NCBI GenBank assembly: GCA_035601835.1 | Contig: DATNNM010000011.1 | Coordinates: 248,001-312,000, forward strand | DNA length: 64,000 bases | Reading direction: 5' to 3' | DNA from: Candidatus Tumulicola sp. | GTDB taxonomy: Bacteria > Vulcanimicrobiota > Vulcanimicrobiia > Eremiobacterales > Eremiobacteraceae | In this document: positions 9,116-16,562 of the stretch, in pieces | Layout of the letters: every line of letters begins with the position of its first letter | Numbering within the stretch: the first letter of the stretch is position 1 | Translations under genes and position numbers: made by a program | Notes under the pieces: generated by a model | Told to the model about the DNA's origin: nothing | Database searches by the model: none | What the model saw: the letters and a program-made list of their open reading frames with translations, nothing else

Positions 9116-9771
9116 ACCGCGCAAATGCGGTGCTCGGCATCTCCACGTCAGGGCCCGTCGAAGCGGCCATCCTGGACGGCGCTCGCGCGTTTGTGGGCGC
9201 AACCAAAGAGCAGGCGCTGGCATCGCTGCTCGGCTGCGTGGAGCGCGTCTTGCGCGACGCCGGCATGTCTCTTGACAGGGTTGCGCTTATCGCGGTGTGC
9301 GTGGGCCCGGGATCCTTCACCGGTCTGCGCATCGGCGTCGCGTTCGCCAAATCGCTCGCGCAAGCGCGCGACATCCCGCTCGTCGGCGTGTCCGCTTACG
9401 ATGTCGCGCAAGCCGGGCACGAGCCGACCCACACCGGCGTAGCTCTTGTGGCGGGAAAGCGCGGTTTCTACTACGCTCGCTTGCGTGCCCACAAGAACGC
9501 ACCGTTCGATTTCGTGCGCGGCGACAGAACGGCGATGGCCGAGGCGATTCGCGTCGCCGCAGGAACGGGCGACGCGCCGGTGACGCTGTACGGCGAGATG
9601 CCCGGCAGCGTGGATGCACCGCACGTCGTGGGCAGCAGTTTTGCGCAGCGGCCGCCGGGAGATCGCGCGCGCGAGGTGGCCAAACTCGGCTTGCAAGCGC
9701 GCAAGGCGGGGGCGTCGGGCGACTGGCGCACGCTGGAGATCGACTACGGGCAGGCGCCCTACGTGCCGTAG
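9112..9771 (+). CDS. tsaB: tRNA threonylcarbamoyladenosine biosynthesis protein TsaB
   Basis: Scaffold partner of TsaD in t6A synthesis, 219 aa. It begins with the ASKHA-type strand VLGISTSG and contains the strongly conserved GPGSFTGLRIGVAFAKSLA motif (about residues 63-81). It overlaps tsaE by 4 nt and is followed 15 nt later by rimI, the usual gene order. TsaD is not in the window. Confidence 0.93.
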   Translation: MNRANAVLGISTSGPVEAAILDGARAFVGATKEQALASLLGCVERVLRDAGMSLDRVALIAVCVGPGSFTGLRIGVAFAKSLAQARDIPLVGVSAYDVAQAGHEPTHTGVALVAGKRGFYYARLRAHKNAPFDFVRGDRTAMAEAIRVAAGTGDAPVTLYGEMPGSVDAPHVVGSSFAQRPPGDRAREVAKLGLQARKAGASGDWRTLEIDYGQAPYVP

Positions 9772-9786
9772 CGCGCAGGGGGGCCG

Positions 9787-10329
9787 ATGTTCCGGGAGCG
9801 CGAACCAAATTCGCCAATGAAATCGCTCCCGCGAACGCTGGACATCGAACCCATGAGTCTCGAACACATCCCGGACGTTCTGCGGGTCGAGAACCTGTGT
9901 TTCGTCACCACCTGGCCGCGCAACGCCTTCCTCAACGAACTGACCGAGAACAAACTGGCGCACTATTTCGTGGGCCGGGCGGACGACAAGATCATCGCCT
10001 ACGGCGGTTTGTGGGTCATCCTCGAAGATGCGCATATCACCACCGTCGCGGTCGAGCCGGACTATCAGCGCCACCGATACGGCGAGCGCATGCTGATCCG
10101 GCTGCTCGAGGAATCGATCGAACGCGGGGCGTCCTGGATCACGCTCGAAGTGCGCGAGTCGAACGTCGCGGCGCAGCGCCTGTATAAGAAGTATGGCTTC
10201 AGCATCGTGAACACGCGGCGCGGCTACTATTCGGACAACGATGAGAACGCGCTCGTGATGTGGGCCGGCAACCTCAAAGGCGCGATCTACCGCAATCGCT
10301 TGAACACGCTGAAAGCGAGTCTCGACTGA
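9787..10329 (+). CDS. rimI: Ribosomal-protein-alanine N-acetyltransferase RimI-like
   Basis: GNAT acetyltransferase of 180 aa. The acetyl-CoA loop appears as VEPDYQRHRYGERML (VxPxxQxxxxGxxLL pattern), with the LEVRESNVAAQRLYKKYGF motif typical of RimI. A start at Met 9820 would remove a short polar N-terminal extension. Position after tsaB supports the name. The target protein (bS18 or other) is inference. Confidence 0.88.
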   Translation: MFREREPNSPMKSLPRTLDIEPMSLEHIPDVLRVENLCFVTTWPRNAFLNELTENKLAHYFVGRADDKIIAYGGLWVILEDAHITTVAVEPDYQRHRYGERMLIRLLEESIERGASWITLEVRESNVAAQRLYKKYGFSIVNTRRGYYSDNDENALVMWAGNLKGAIYRNRLNTLKASLD

Positions 10330-10346
10330 CGGCGCGTCTGCAAGCA

Positions 10347-10964
10347 GTGCCTCCCTCCGAAGATTCTTCCGCCGAAGCCGGATCTGGAGCACGTCTTCTC
10401 GCGATGTGCGCTGCGATGCGAGAACGGCTTGCGCGGCCGCGCTATCGCCACGTGCTCGCGGTGGCGCGCACGGCGGAGCGTTTGGCTCGCCGCTACGGCC
10501 TCCCGACCTGGAAGGCGCGCATCGCAGGCGTGCTGCATGACGCGGCCCGTGAATGGCCGCCTGATGAGCTGCTCGCCTATGCGCTCCGGCACGGCTTGCC
10601 GGTCTCCGAGAGCGAACGGCGTGCTCCGACGCTGTTGCACGCGCGGGTCGGCGCGGACATCGCGCGCCGGGAGTTCGGCGTCACCGATCCGGACGTGGCC
10701 GCCGCGATCGAGACGCACACCGTGGCGCGACCCGGCATGACGGATCTTCAAAAAATCCTGTATCTGGCGGACACGTTCGAACCGTGCCGGCAATTTCCGC
10801 AGCGCGCGCAACTCGAAGCGGCGGCGCTGCGTTCGCTCGACGAGGGCATGCTGGCGTGCATCGAAGCGTCGATTGAATACCTGAGAGAGCGCAGCGTTCC
10901 CGTTGCGCCCGAAACTATGGAGGCGTACCGCGCGTTGGTAGAACGATATGGCAAAACGTCCTAA
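10347..10964 (+). CDS. yqeK: YqeK-type HD hydrolase (Ap4A hydrolase family)
   Basis: HD-domain phosphohydrolase. RYRHVLAVARTAERLA supplies the first His and VLHDAAREWP the HD pair; HARVGADIA and THTVARPGMTDLQKILYLAD complete the metal site. Family members cleave diadenosine tetraphosphate symmetrically. GTG 10347 is chosen because it avoids running into rimI; ATG 10404 is the alternative. The 3' end overlaps rsfS by 17 nt. The yqeK-rsfS pairing is common in bacteria. Confidence 0.88.
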   Translation: MPPSEDSSAEAGSGARLLAMCAAMRERLARPRYRHVLAVARTAERLARRYGLPTWKARIAGVLHDAAREWPPDELLAYALRHGLPVSESERRAPTLLHARVGADIARREFGVTDPDVAAAIETHTVARPGMTDLQKILYLADTFEPCRQFPQRAQLEAAALRSLDEGMLACIEASIEYLRERSVPVAPETMEAYRALVERYGKTS

Positions 10965-11478
10965 GTCCCGGGCTCCGAAGCGGGCAAAACCAGTGGTCGC
11001 ACGCAAGAAAAAAGCGCGCATCGCGCGGCCTTCACTCGGCGGAGCCAAACGCTTCATCGCGCGAAGCGAATTCTTAGCGCCGCAGCGAAACGGCATCGCC
11101 ACGACTCGCGACACCGTGGGAGCGCTCAACGACGCGCAAGCGCTCGAACTGGCGCGGCGCTGCCGCACCGCCGCGTTGGAGAAAAAGGGCGAAGACGTGG
11201 TCATGTTGGACATCCGCCGCCGCGCCAACTTCGCCGACTACTTCGTGCTAGCCACGGGTCGTTCGCTGATCCAAGCGCGCGGCATCGCCGACGCAGTCGT
11301 CGAGGCCTGCGAAGACGAGTACGGCGCGCCGGTGAGGACCGAGGGTTATAATGAAGGCGGCTGGATCCTCGTTGACTACGGTGCGGTGATCCTCCACGTT
11401 TTTCTGCCGCAGACGCGCGAGTTTTACAACCTCGAGCGGCTGTGGGGAACGCCCAATGCGCCGGCCAAGAAACGCTGA
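10948..11478 (+). CDS. rsfS: Ribosomal silencing factor RsfS
   Basis: Binds uL14 on the 50S subunit and blocks subunit joining when nutrients are short. The domain (about residues 64-165) has the ADYFVLATGRSLIQARGIAD and GGWILVDYGAVILHVF motifs. An unusual N-terminal extension of about 55 residues is very Lys/Arg-rich and may bind rRNA. It starts within yqeK. Confidence 0.92.
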   Translation: MAKRPKSRAPKRAKPVVARKKKARIARPSLGGAKRFIARSEFLAPQRNGIATTRDTVGALNDAQALELARRCRTAALEKKGEDVVMLDIRRRANFADYFVLATGRSLIQARGIADAVVEACEDEYGAPVRTEGYNEGGWILVDYGAVILHVFLPQTREFYNLERLWGTPNAPAKKR

Positions 11479-11487
11479 GGCCTTAGG

Positions 11488-11619
11488 GTGTGGAACAGAC
11501 TTAAGAAGAAAACCCGTCAACGGATCATCCGTACCTTCACGCTTATCTTTCTCGTGCTCTTCGTGCTTTCGGTCGCAGCCGCGCTGCTGATCACGGGTTT
11601 GCAGGCTCCCAGCCAATGA
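11488..11619 (+). CDS. 43-aa single-pass membrane protein
   Basis: Short gene starting at GTG 11488, ten bases after the rsfS stop. Residues 1-15 are basic (RLKKKTRQRIIR), then a hydrophobic helix of about 20 residues (FTLIFLVLFVLSVAAALLI) and a short polar tail. The layout is that of a genuine inner-membrane microprotein co-transcribed with rsfS. Function unknown. Confidence 0.6.
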   Translation: MWNRLKKKTRQRIIRTFTLIFLVLFVLSVAAALLITGLQAPSQ

Positions 11620-11644
11620 CGCTTGGACCTGCCGAACTGGTGAT

Positions 11645-12412
11645 GTGGATCTAGGGATTCGCGGCAAGGTCGCGCTCGTCACCGGTGCCAGCTCGGGCCT
11701 CGGCGAGGCGGTGGCGCTTCAGCTAGCCGGCGAGGGGGCTAAGATCGCGGTGGCGGCGCGCCGTCTCGATCGCCTCGAAAACGTCGCGCGCGAGGCTAAA
11801 CGCCGCGGTGCGCCAGATGCCCGTCCGTTCGCGCTCGACCTCGAGGACCCAGACTCGATCGATGCGCTGCTCGGCAAGGTTCGCGCAGACCTCGGGCCTA
11901 TCGATATCCTCGTCGTCAATAGCGGTGGTCCAAGATCGGGAACCTACCTCGATCTCAAGCTCGAGGACTTCGACACTGCCTATCGGGGCATTCTTCGCGG
12001 CGCGCTGCAGTTGATCAGCGCCGTCACGCCCGAGATGCGCGGGCGCAAGTGGGGCCGGATCGTCGCGCTGACCTCGACGTCGGTCAAGCAGCCCATCCCG
12101 ACGCTGGCGCTTTCGAACACGTTTCGCACGGCGCTGATCGCCGCGTTGAAAACGCTCTCCGGAGAAGTCGCGCCGGATGGCATCACGGTCAACGCGATTG
12201 CGACCGGCCGCATTCTGACCGATCGGCTGCGCCAGATCTACGGCGATGAAGATGCGATTCACAAAGCCGCAGCCGCCGAGGTGCCGATCCGGCGTGTCGC
12301 CACGCCCGAAGAATTCGCGCCGCTGGTCGCGTTCTTGTGCGGCGAGCCGGCGCGCTACATCACGGGGCAGACGATCGCCGTCGACGGCGGTCTGATCAAG
12401 AGCCTGTTCTAG
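11645..12412 (+). CDS. Short-chain dehydrogenase/reductase lacking the catalytic Tyr-Lys
   Basis: Rossmann-fold SDR of 255 aa resembling FabG-type oxoacyl-ACP reductases. The TGASSGLG cofactor motif is present near residue 14 and NSGG replaces NNAG near 92. The catalytic YxxxK is missing: 13 residues after the expected Ser144 there is Ser157, and four later Arg161 (SNTFR). The C-terminal TGQTIAVDGG motif is intact. It probably binds NAD(P) but works by altered chemistry or is non-enzymatic. Confidence 0.85.
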   Translation: MDLGIRGKVALVTGASSGLGEAVALQLAGEGAKIAVAARRLDRLENVAREAKRRGAPDARPFALDLEDPDSIDALLGKVRADLGPIDILVVNSGGPRSGTYLDLKLEDFDTAYRGILRGALQLISAVTPEMRGRKWGRIVALTSTSVKQPIPTLALSNTFRTALIAALKTLSGEVAPDGITVNAIATGRILTDRLRQIYGDEDAIHKAAAAEVPIRRVATPEEFAPLVAFLCGEPARYITGQTIAVDGGLIKSLF

Positions 12413-12421
12413 CCATCTAAT

Positions 12422-12446
12422 GTAGCGTTCCGAGCGCTAGCTCGGA
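12422..12446. repeat. Second-family REP-like palindrome
   Basis: GTAG at 12422-12425 followed by TCCGAGCGCTAGCTCGGA (12429-12446), in the gap between the SDR and etfA stops. A matching copy in the opposite orientation is at 15424-15447. The arms differ from the GGGGCTTTAGCCCC family but the GTAG foot is shared. Confidence 0.7.
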
Positions 12447-12453
12447 GTACGTC

Positions 12454-13488
12454 CTATAAGGCCGCGAGCAGCGCTCGGGCATGGTCGGCGACGCTGCCGA
12501 TCAAGAGATAGTCTGCGATTTGAGCGATCGGCGCGCGTTCGTCCTCGACAAAGACGACGATGACGCGCGCACGACGCATTGCCGTGTTGTGCTCGGTCGA
12601 GCCGTTCACGCCAAAAGCGACGTAGAGGTCGGGCGCATACGATCGGCCGGCAACGGCGTTAGGATCGATGACGGTAGCGCCAAGCGCTTTCGCGCAAGCC
12701 CGCGCCGCCTCTGTGGTCGCTTGATCGAGATCGGCCGCGATCGCGACGACGCGCCGCGCCATCGTATCCGGCTCAATCGGTGCTTCTTGCGCGAAAGTTT
12801 CTGGTGCCGGAGCCAAGGTTTGTAGTGCCGGAGCCAAGGTTTGTAGTGCCGGAGCCAAGGTTTGTAGTGCCGGGGCTTTAGCCCCGGTAGGGAGCGTTGT
12901 CGCGGCGAAGTGCGTGACGCCTCGCGGGATAAGTGTCGCCACGGTTAAGCCGGCGGGGCAGCGGCTTGTGACTTCGACCACTCCGCGATAGCGCGGTCTC
13001 CGCGCGCGAAGCGCACCGTCCTCGTCCACGCCGATGTCGGAGCAGCAGGCGAGCAGCGTCGCATTCAGCGTCGCGGCCAGTCTGGAGGCGATGGCATCGC
13101 CTGCGCCCGCATGCGGCAGAATGATAAGCGTAGCGCCTTCAGTCCGAGCAAACTCGGCGAGTGCTTGCGCGGCGTCACCTGCGTTTGCAACGTCGATGCG
13201 CACTGCGCTGGAGGCGGCTTCCGCTTTTCGCGCGATGCGCTCGGCCACGCGCGCGATGCCTGATTCGTCTTCGAAGTCCACCGTCAGCACGCGGGCTTTG
13301 CCGGCCGCGACCGGTGCGGTGGACGAGATGATCGCATCCGTCGGGCAGGCGCGCACGCATACATCGCAATCCACGCAGTTCTCGAAGATGACGCATTTGC
13401 CGTCGCGCACCTCGAGCGCGTTGAAGGCGCAGGCCTTCAGACACTCCGCCGTGCCGTCGCATTTTTCGAGATCGACGCTTACCGGCAC
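12454..13488 (-). CDS. etfA: Electron transfer flavoprotein alpha subunit with N-terminal ferredoxin domain
   Basis: About 344 aa. Residues 1-60 are a two-cluster ferredoxin-like domain: C10, T13, C16, C20, then C38, C41, C44, C48-Pro. Thr13 replaces the second cysteine of the first motif, so cluster I may be [3Fe-4S] or absent. The ETF-alpha domain follows, ending in a reduced FAD-binding region (SYAPDLYVAFGVNGSTEH). Between the two ETF parts is a low-complexity insert with three Leu-Ala-Pro-Ala-Leu-Gln-Thr units, encoded by a repeat array. GTG 13488 follows the etfB stop by one base. Ferredoxin-EtfA fusions are known in bifurcating systems such as caffeyl-CoA reductase. Confidence 0.88.
   Translation of the reverse strand: MPVSVDLEKCDGTAECLKACAFNALEVRDGKCVIFENCVDCDVCVRACPTDAIISSTAPVAAGKARVLTVDFEDESGIARVAERIARKAEAASSAVRIDVANAGDAAQALAEFARTEGATLIILPHAGAGDAIASRLAATLNATLLACCSDIGVDEDGALRARRPRYRGVVEVTSRCPAGLTVATLIPRGVTHFAATTLPTGAKAPALQTLAPALQTLAPALQTLAPAPETFAQEAPIEPDTMARRVVAIAADLDQATTEAARACAKALGATVIDPNAVAGRSYAPDLYVAFGVNGSTEHNTAMRRARVIVVFVEDERAPIAQIADYLLIGSVADHARALLAAL
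12801..12887. repeat. Tandem array ending in a REP palindrome, inside etfA
   Basis: Three direct 21-bp units (TGCCGGAGCCAAGGTTT with GTAG at the junction; units at about 12801-12821, 12822-12842, 12843-12863), then one full palindrome CCGGGGCTTTAGCCCCGG at 12870-12887. 21 bp is a multiple of three, so etfA stays in frame and gains a 7-residue repeat. The degenerate units keep the GTAG foot and left arm but have lost the right arm. Confidence 0.85.
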
Positions 13489-13489
13489 G

Positions 13490-14242
13490 TCACAACAGCG
13501 CGCGGTCGCGCAGCGCGGCGACGAGCGTGATCGCGTCGACCGTCTCGTTGGCGCGTTTTTTCCGCGTCGCTTCCGGCGAGCCGTCGAGCACGCCGCTTGA
13601 TGGAAGCGGGTTTGGCGCGCCGATGGCGGCAAGCGTCAGGTCGACGATCGGTTTTTTCGCCGCGCGCATGAGCAGCAGCGGCGAGATCGTGCGCACCGCG
13701 ATGCCGTACGGAGCGGCGGCGAGCACGACCGGTGGCGTGGCGGAGGAACGCACCAAAGAAGTCGTTCCGATGGAAGCGACGGACACGCCATTGTCGTCGG
13801 TCGCGATGTCGATCACGCCGCTCAAGAGTCCGGCCTCGAGGTAGGCGGACAGAAAACCCGGCACGGCGCCGCTGCCGAACGAGGCGGACGATGCGCCGCA
13901 GAGCACGACATCGGCGCTGCCTGCGTGACGGATCGCCGCAGCGAGCGCTGCAGCGACGCCGCGTTCATCAGCCTGCTCCAGCAAAGGATCGCCGAGCGCG
14001 ATCAAAGGATCGGCGCCGAACACGGCTGCCTCGCGCAACGCGGAAGAAGCGCCTGGACCGGCGCTAATCGTGAAAAACGTCGAGCTGGTCTTCTTGGCGA
14101 GCTGCCCGGCGAGTTCGAGCGCATTGCGGTCGAGCGGATTGAGGACGGGCTCGGCGTCCTGCAGGTCGAGCACTTGACGGAAGCGGTCCCAAGCAACCTT
14201 TTCGGGGTTGGGGACCGCCGTCACGCAGACCGCGATGCGCAC
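13490..14242 (-). CDS. etfB: Electron transfer flavoprotein beta subunit
   Basis: 250 aa; accepts electrons from acyl-CoA dehydrogenase together with EtfA. The start VRIAVCVTAVPNPEKV and the LNPLDRNALELAGQLAKK motif are typical. GTG 14242 overlaps the TAG stop of the dehydrogenase gene by one base (TAGTG), showing translational coupling. Earlier in-frame starts lie inside the upstream gene and are rejected. The AMP/FAD motif is less conserved than in mitochondrial-type ETF. Confidence 0.9.
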   Translation of the reverse strand: MRIAVCVTAVPNPEKVAWDRFRQVLDLQDAEPVLNPLDRNALELAGQLAKKTSSTFFTISAGPGASSALREAAVFGADPLIALGDPLLEQADERGVAAALAAAIRHAGSADVVLCGASSASFGSGAVPGFLSAYLEAGLLSGVIDIATDDNGVSVASIGTTSLVRSSATPPVVLAAAPYGIAVRTISPLLLMRAAKKPIVDLTLAAIGAPNPLPSSGVLDGSPEATRKKRANETVDAITLVAALRDRALL

Positions 14243-15411
14243 TACTTGAGGAGTTCTTCCGCGATGATCATGCGCTGGATCTCGTTGGTGCCCTCGTAGA
14301 TCGCGAGGATGCGCGCGTCGCGATAACCGCGCTCGATGCCCGTCTCTTTCATGAAGCCCATGCCGCCGTGGATCTGCAGCACGCGGTCGATCACCCAGAT
14401 CGACATGTCCGAGCAATAGCGCTTGACCATCGCCGCTTCCATCGAGAAACGCTCGCCGCGATCCGCCTTCCACGCCGCATGATAGACCATGTTGCGCGCG
14501 GCGTAGATCTTGGTCGCGATGTCGGCCAGCATGAACTGCACGGCTTGCTGTTTGGCGATCGGTTTGCCGAACTGCACGCGCTCCTTGGCGTGCGCGATCG
14601 CTTTTTCGAGCGCCAGCTGCGAGCCGCCCACGCACCCGGCGCCGAGCGATAAGCGGCCCATGTCGAGCGTGCGCATGGCGGTGATGAAGCCCATGCCTAC
14701 TTGGCCGATGACGTGATCCGCCGGCACCTTTGCGTCCTGGAAGATCAGCTCGCAGGTGTGGCTGCCGTACAGCCCCATTTTGCGATCCTTGGGCCCGCGC
14801 TTGACGCCGGGCTGGTTGAGATCCGTCCAAAACGCCGTGATGCCGCCGCGCGCGCCGAGATTCTTGTCGGTCACCGCGAACACGGTGGCGAAGTCAGCGA
14901 TGTCGCCGCTGGTGATGAAATGCTTGACGCCGTTGAGCAGGAACGTATCGCCCTCGCGCCGCGCCGCCGTTTGAATGGCGGCCGCATCCGAGCCGGCGTT
15001 GGGTTCGGACAGCGCGAAGCAGGCCAGCTTCTCGCCGGTGCAGAGCTGCTCCATGTACTTGTCCTTGAGCTCTTTGCTCCCGTCGAGGTGCACCGCCATA
15101 GCGCCGATGCTGCAGTGCGCTCCGATCAAGTTAGAAAACGCGGCATTGGCTCGGCCGAGCTCTTCAAGCGCCACGCAGTAGCCGAGTTCGCCGATGCCGG
15201 CGCCGCCGTATTCGTCGGAAAACGGCAGACCGAAGAGCCCCATCTCTTTCATCTTGTTGATGGCGGCTTGCGGGATCTCGTCCGTGTCCTCGACCTGGTT
15301 GCCGATCGGCCAGAGTTCTTTCTCCACGAACTCGCGGATCGAACGCTTGAGGAGTTTCAAATCCTCGGGCAGTTCGAAGTTCAGACCTTCAGGTTTGGTG
15401 GCGATAGCCAT
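14242..15411 (-). CDS. Acyl-CoA dehydrogenase
   Basis: FAD enzyme of 389 aa that introduces the 2,3-double bond in beta-oxidation. Conserved FALSEPNAGSDA, FGKPIAKQQAVQFMLADI and QIHGGMGF motifs are present; the catalytic base is the Glu in AIYEGTNEIQR near the C-terminus. ATG 15411 has a strong GGAGGAG ribosome site that directly abuts a second-family palindrome. Its electron acceptor is presumably the adjacent EtfBA. Confidence 0.93.
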   Translation of the reverse strand: MAIATKPEGLNFELPEDLKLLKRSIREFVEKELWPIGNQVEDTDEIPQAAINKMKEMGLFGLPFSDEYGGAGIGELGYCVALEELGRANAAFSNLIGAHCSIGAMAVHLDGSKELKDKYMEQLCTGEKLACFALSEPNAGSDAAAIQTAARREGDTFLLNGVKHFITSGDIADFATVFAVTDKNLGARGGITAFWTDLNQPGVKRGPKDRKMGLYGSHTCELIFQDAKVPADHVIGQVGMGFITAMRTLDMGRLSLGAGCVGGSQLALEKAIAHAKERVQFGKPIAKQQAVQFMLADIATKIYAARNMVYHAAWKADRGERFSMEAAMVKRYCSDMSIWVIDRVLQIHGGMGFMKETGIERGYRDARILAIYEGTNEIQRMIIAEELLK

Positions 15412-15423
15412 ATCGATTTCTCC

Positions 15424-15447
15424 TCCGAGCTTCGCTCGGAACGCTAC
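15424..15447. repeat. Second-family REP-like palindrome next to a ribosome site
   Basis: TCCGAGCTTCGCTCGGA at 15424-15440, with CTAC (GTAG on the minus strand) at 15444-15447. It fills the gap between the hydratase stop and the acyl-CoA dehydrogenase start. The minus-strand right arm runs into GGAGGAG, which serves as the Shine-Dalgarno of the dehydrogenase. Confidence 0.75.
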
Positions 15448-15448
15448 A

Positions 15449-16240
15449 TCAGGTTCCCGTGAATTTCGGGCGGCGCTTGCCGAGGAACGCCGCGACGCCT
15501 TCCTTAGCGTCGTTGCTGTTGAAGATCGCCAGCGCACCCTCGGCTTCCGCGCGCAATCCGGCGGCAATGCCTTCGTCGAGCCCGACATTGGTCGTGTGTT
15601 TGATATACTTCATCGCGATCGGCGCCGACATCGCGAGCTTGCGCGCGAGGTTGCGCGCATGGGTCAGCACTTCGTTGTCCGGAACGACTTTGTTCACGAG
15701 CCCATAGCGCTGCGCATCATCGGCCTTGACGAGATCGCCGGTGAGCATCATCTCCAGGGCGCGTCCTTTGCCGACCAAGCGCGTCAAGCGCTGGCTTCCG
15801 CCCCAACCCGGGATGATGCCGAGCGAGACCTCGGGCTGTCCGAACTTGGCGCTTTCGGCCGCGATCCTGATGTCGCACGCCATCGCCAGCTCGTTGCCGC
15901 CGCCGACGCACACGCCGTTGACCGCCGCGATGACCGGCTTGGGAAAATGCTCGATCTTGCTGAACAGCGCGTGACCGCGTTGCACTGAAGAGCGCACGCC
16001 GGCGTCATCGAGGCCGACGAACTCGTTGATGTCGGCCCCGCCGATGAACACGTACTGGCCCGCGCCGGTGATGACGACGGCGCGCGTCGCCGGATCGTTT
16101 TCCAGCGCGTCGAACGCAGCGTTCAACTCCTCCAGCGTCGCTTTCGACAACGAATTCGCGGGCGGCCGGTTGATGGTGAGCAGCGCGACGCCGCCTTGGA
16201 CGTCGACGAGGATATTGGAATACGTCGCAGTCTCGGGCAT
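15449..16240 (-). CDS. Enoyl-CoA hydratase/isomerase
   Basis: Crotonase-fold protein of 263 aa for the hydration step of beta-oxidation. The oxyanion-hole segments GQYVFIGGADINEF and NGVCVGGGNELAMACD are clear; the two catalytic acids are in GGGNELA and QPEVSLGIIPGWGG. ATG 16240 starts one base after the TGA of the upstream HADH C-domain gene. Confidence 0.93.
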   Translation of the reverse strand: MPETATYSNILVDVQGGVALLTINRPPANSLSKATLEELNAAFDALENDPATRAVVITGAGQYVFIGGADINEFVGLDDAGVRSSVQRGHALFSKIEHFPKPVIAAVNGVCVGGGNELAMACDIRIAAESAKFGQPEVSLGIIPGWGGSQRLTRLVGKGRALEMMLTGDLVKADDAQRYGLVNKVVPDNEVLTHARNLARKLAMSAPIAMKYIKHTTNVGLDEGIAAGLRAEAEGALAIFNSNDAKEGVAAFLGKRRPKFTGT

Positions 16241-16241
16241 G

Positions 16242-16559
16242 TCACGAATACCCCAAAAAGCCGCGGCCCGTTTTTTTGCCGAGCGCGCCTTTGGCCACGA
16301 GTCCTTCGAGCGTGGCGCTCGGCTTATAGTTGTCACCGTGCTTGGCGTGAAGCGAGCGCAGCGTTTCGAGCACCACGTCGAGCCCGATCGTGTCGGCCTG
16401 CTCGAGCGGACCGACGGCCAAACCGGCGCCCGCGCGCATTGCGAGATCGATATCCTTGGCAGACGCGATATCCTCATCCAAAAGCCGGCCCGCTTCGGCG
16501 ATGGCGGCGTAGGTGAAGCGCTCGACGAGCGCGGCCTCTTTGTCTTGGGTGATCGCCAT
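16242..16559 (-). CDS. Stand-alone C-terminal domain of 3-hydroxyacyl-CoA dehydrogenase
   Basis: 105 aa consisting only of a 3HCDH C-terminal helical domain: FTYAAIAEAGRLLDEDIAS, a GLAVGPLEQADTIGLD block and the closing KGALGKKTGRGFLGYS. In FadB-type proteins a second copy of this domain follows the first on the same chain. Here it is a separate gene 3 nt after the main dehydrogenase, so it probably packs onto it in trans. Gene fission is the simplest explanation. Confidence 0.85.
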   Translation of the reverse strand: MAITQDKEAALVERFTYAAIAEAGRLLDEDIASAKDIDLAMRAGAGLAVGPLEQADTIGLDVVLETLRSLHAKHGDNYKPSATLEGLVAKGALGKKTGRGFLGYS

Positions 16560-16562
16560 CGG

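Noticed and set aside
9148-10392. 414-codon minus-strand frame over tsaB/rimI
   Set aside because: Antisense of real genes with biased composition.
12801-12887. Tandem repeats considered as a CRISPR array
   Set aside because: Units are directly adjacent without spacers and lie in frame inside etfA.
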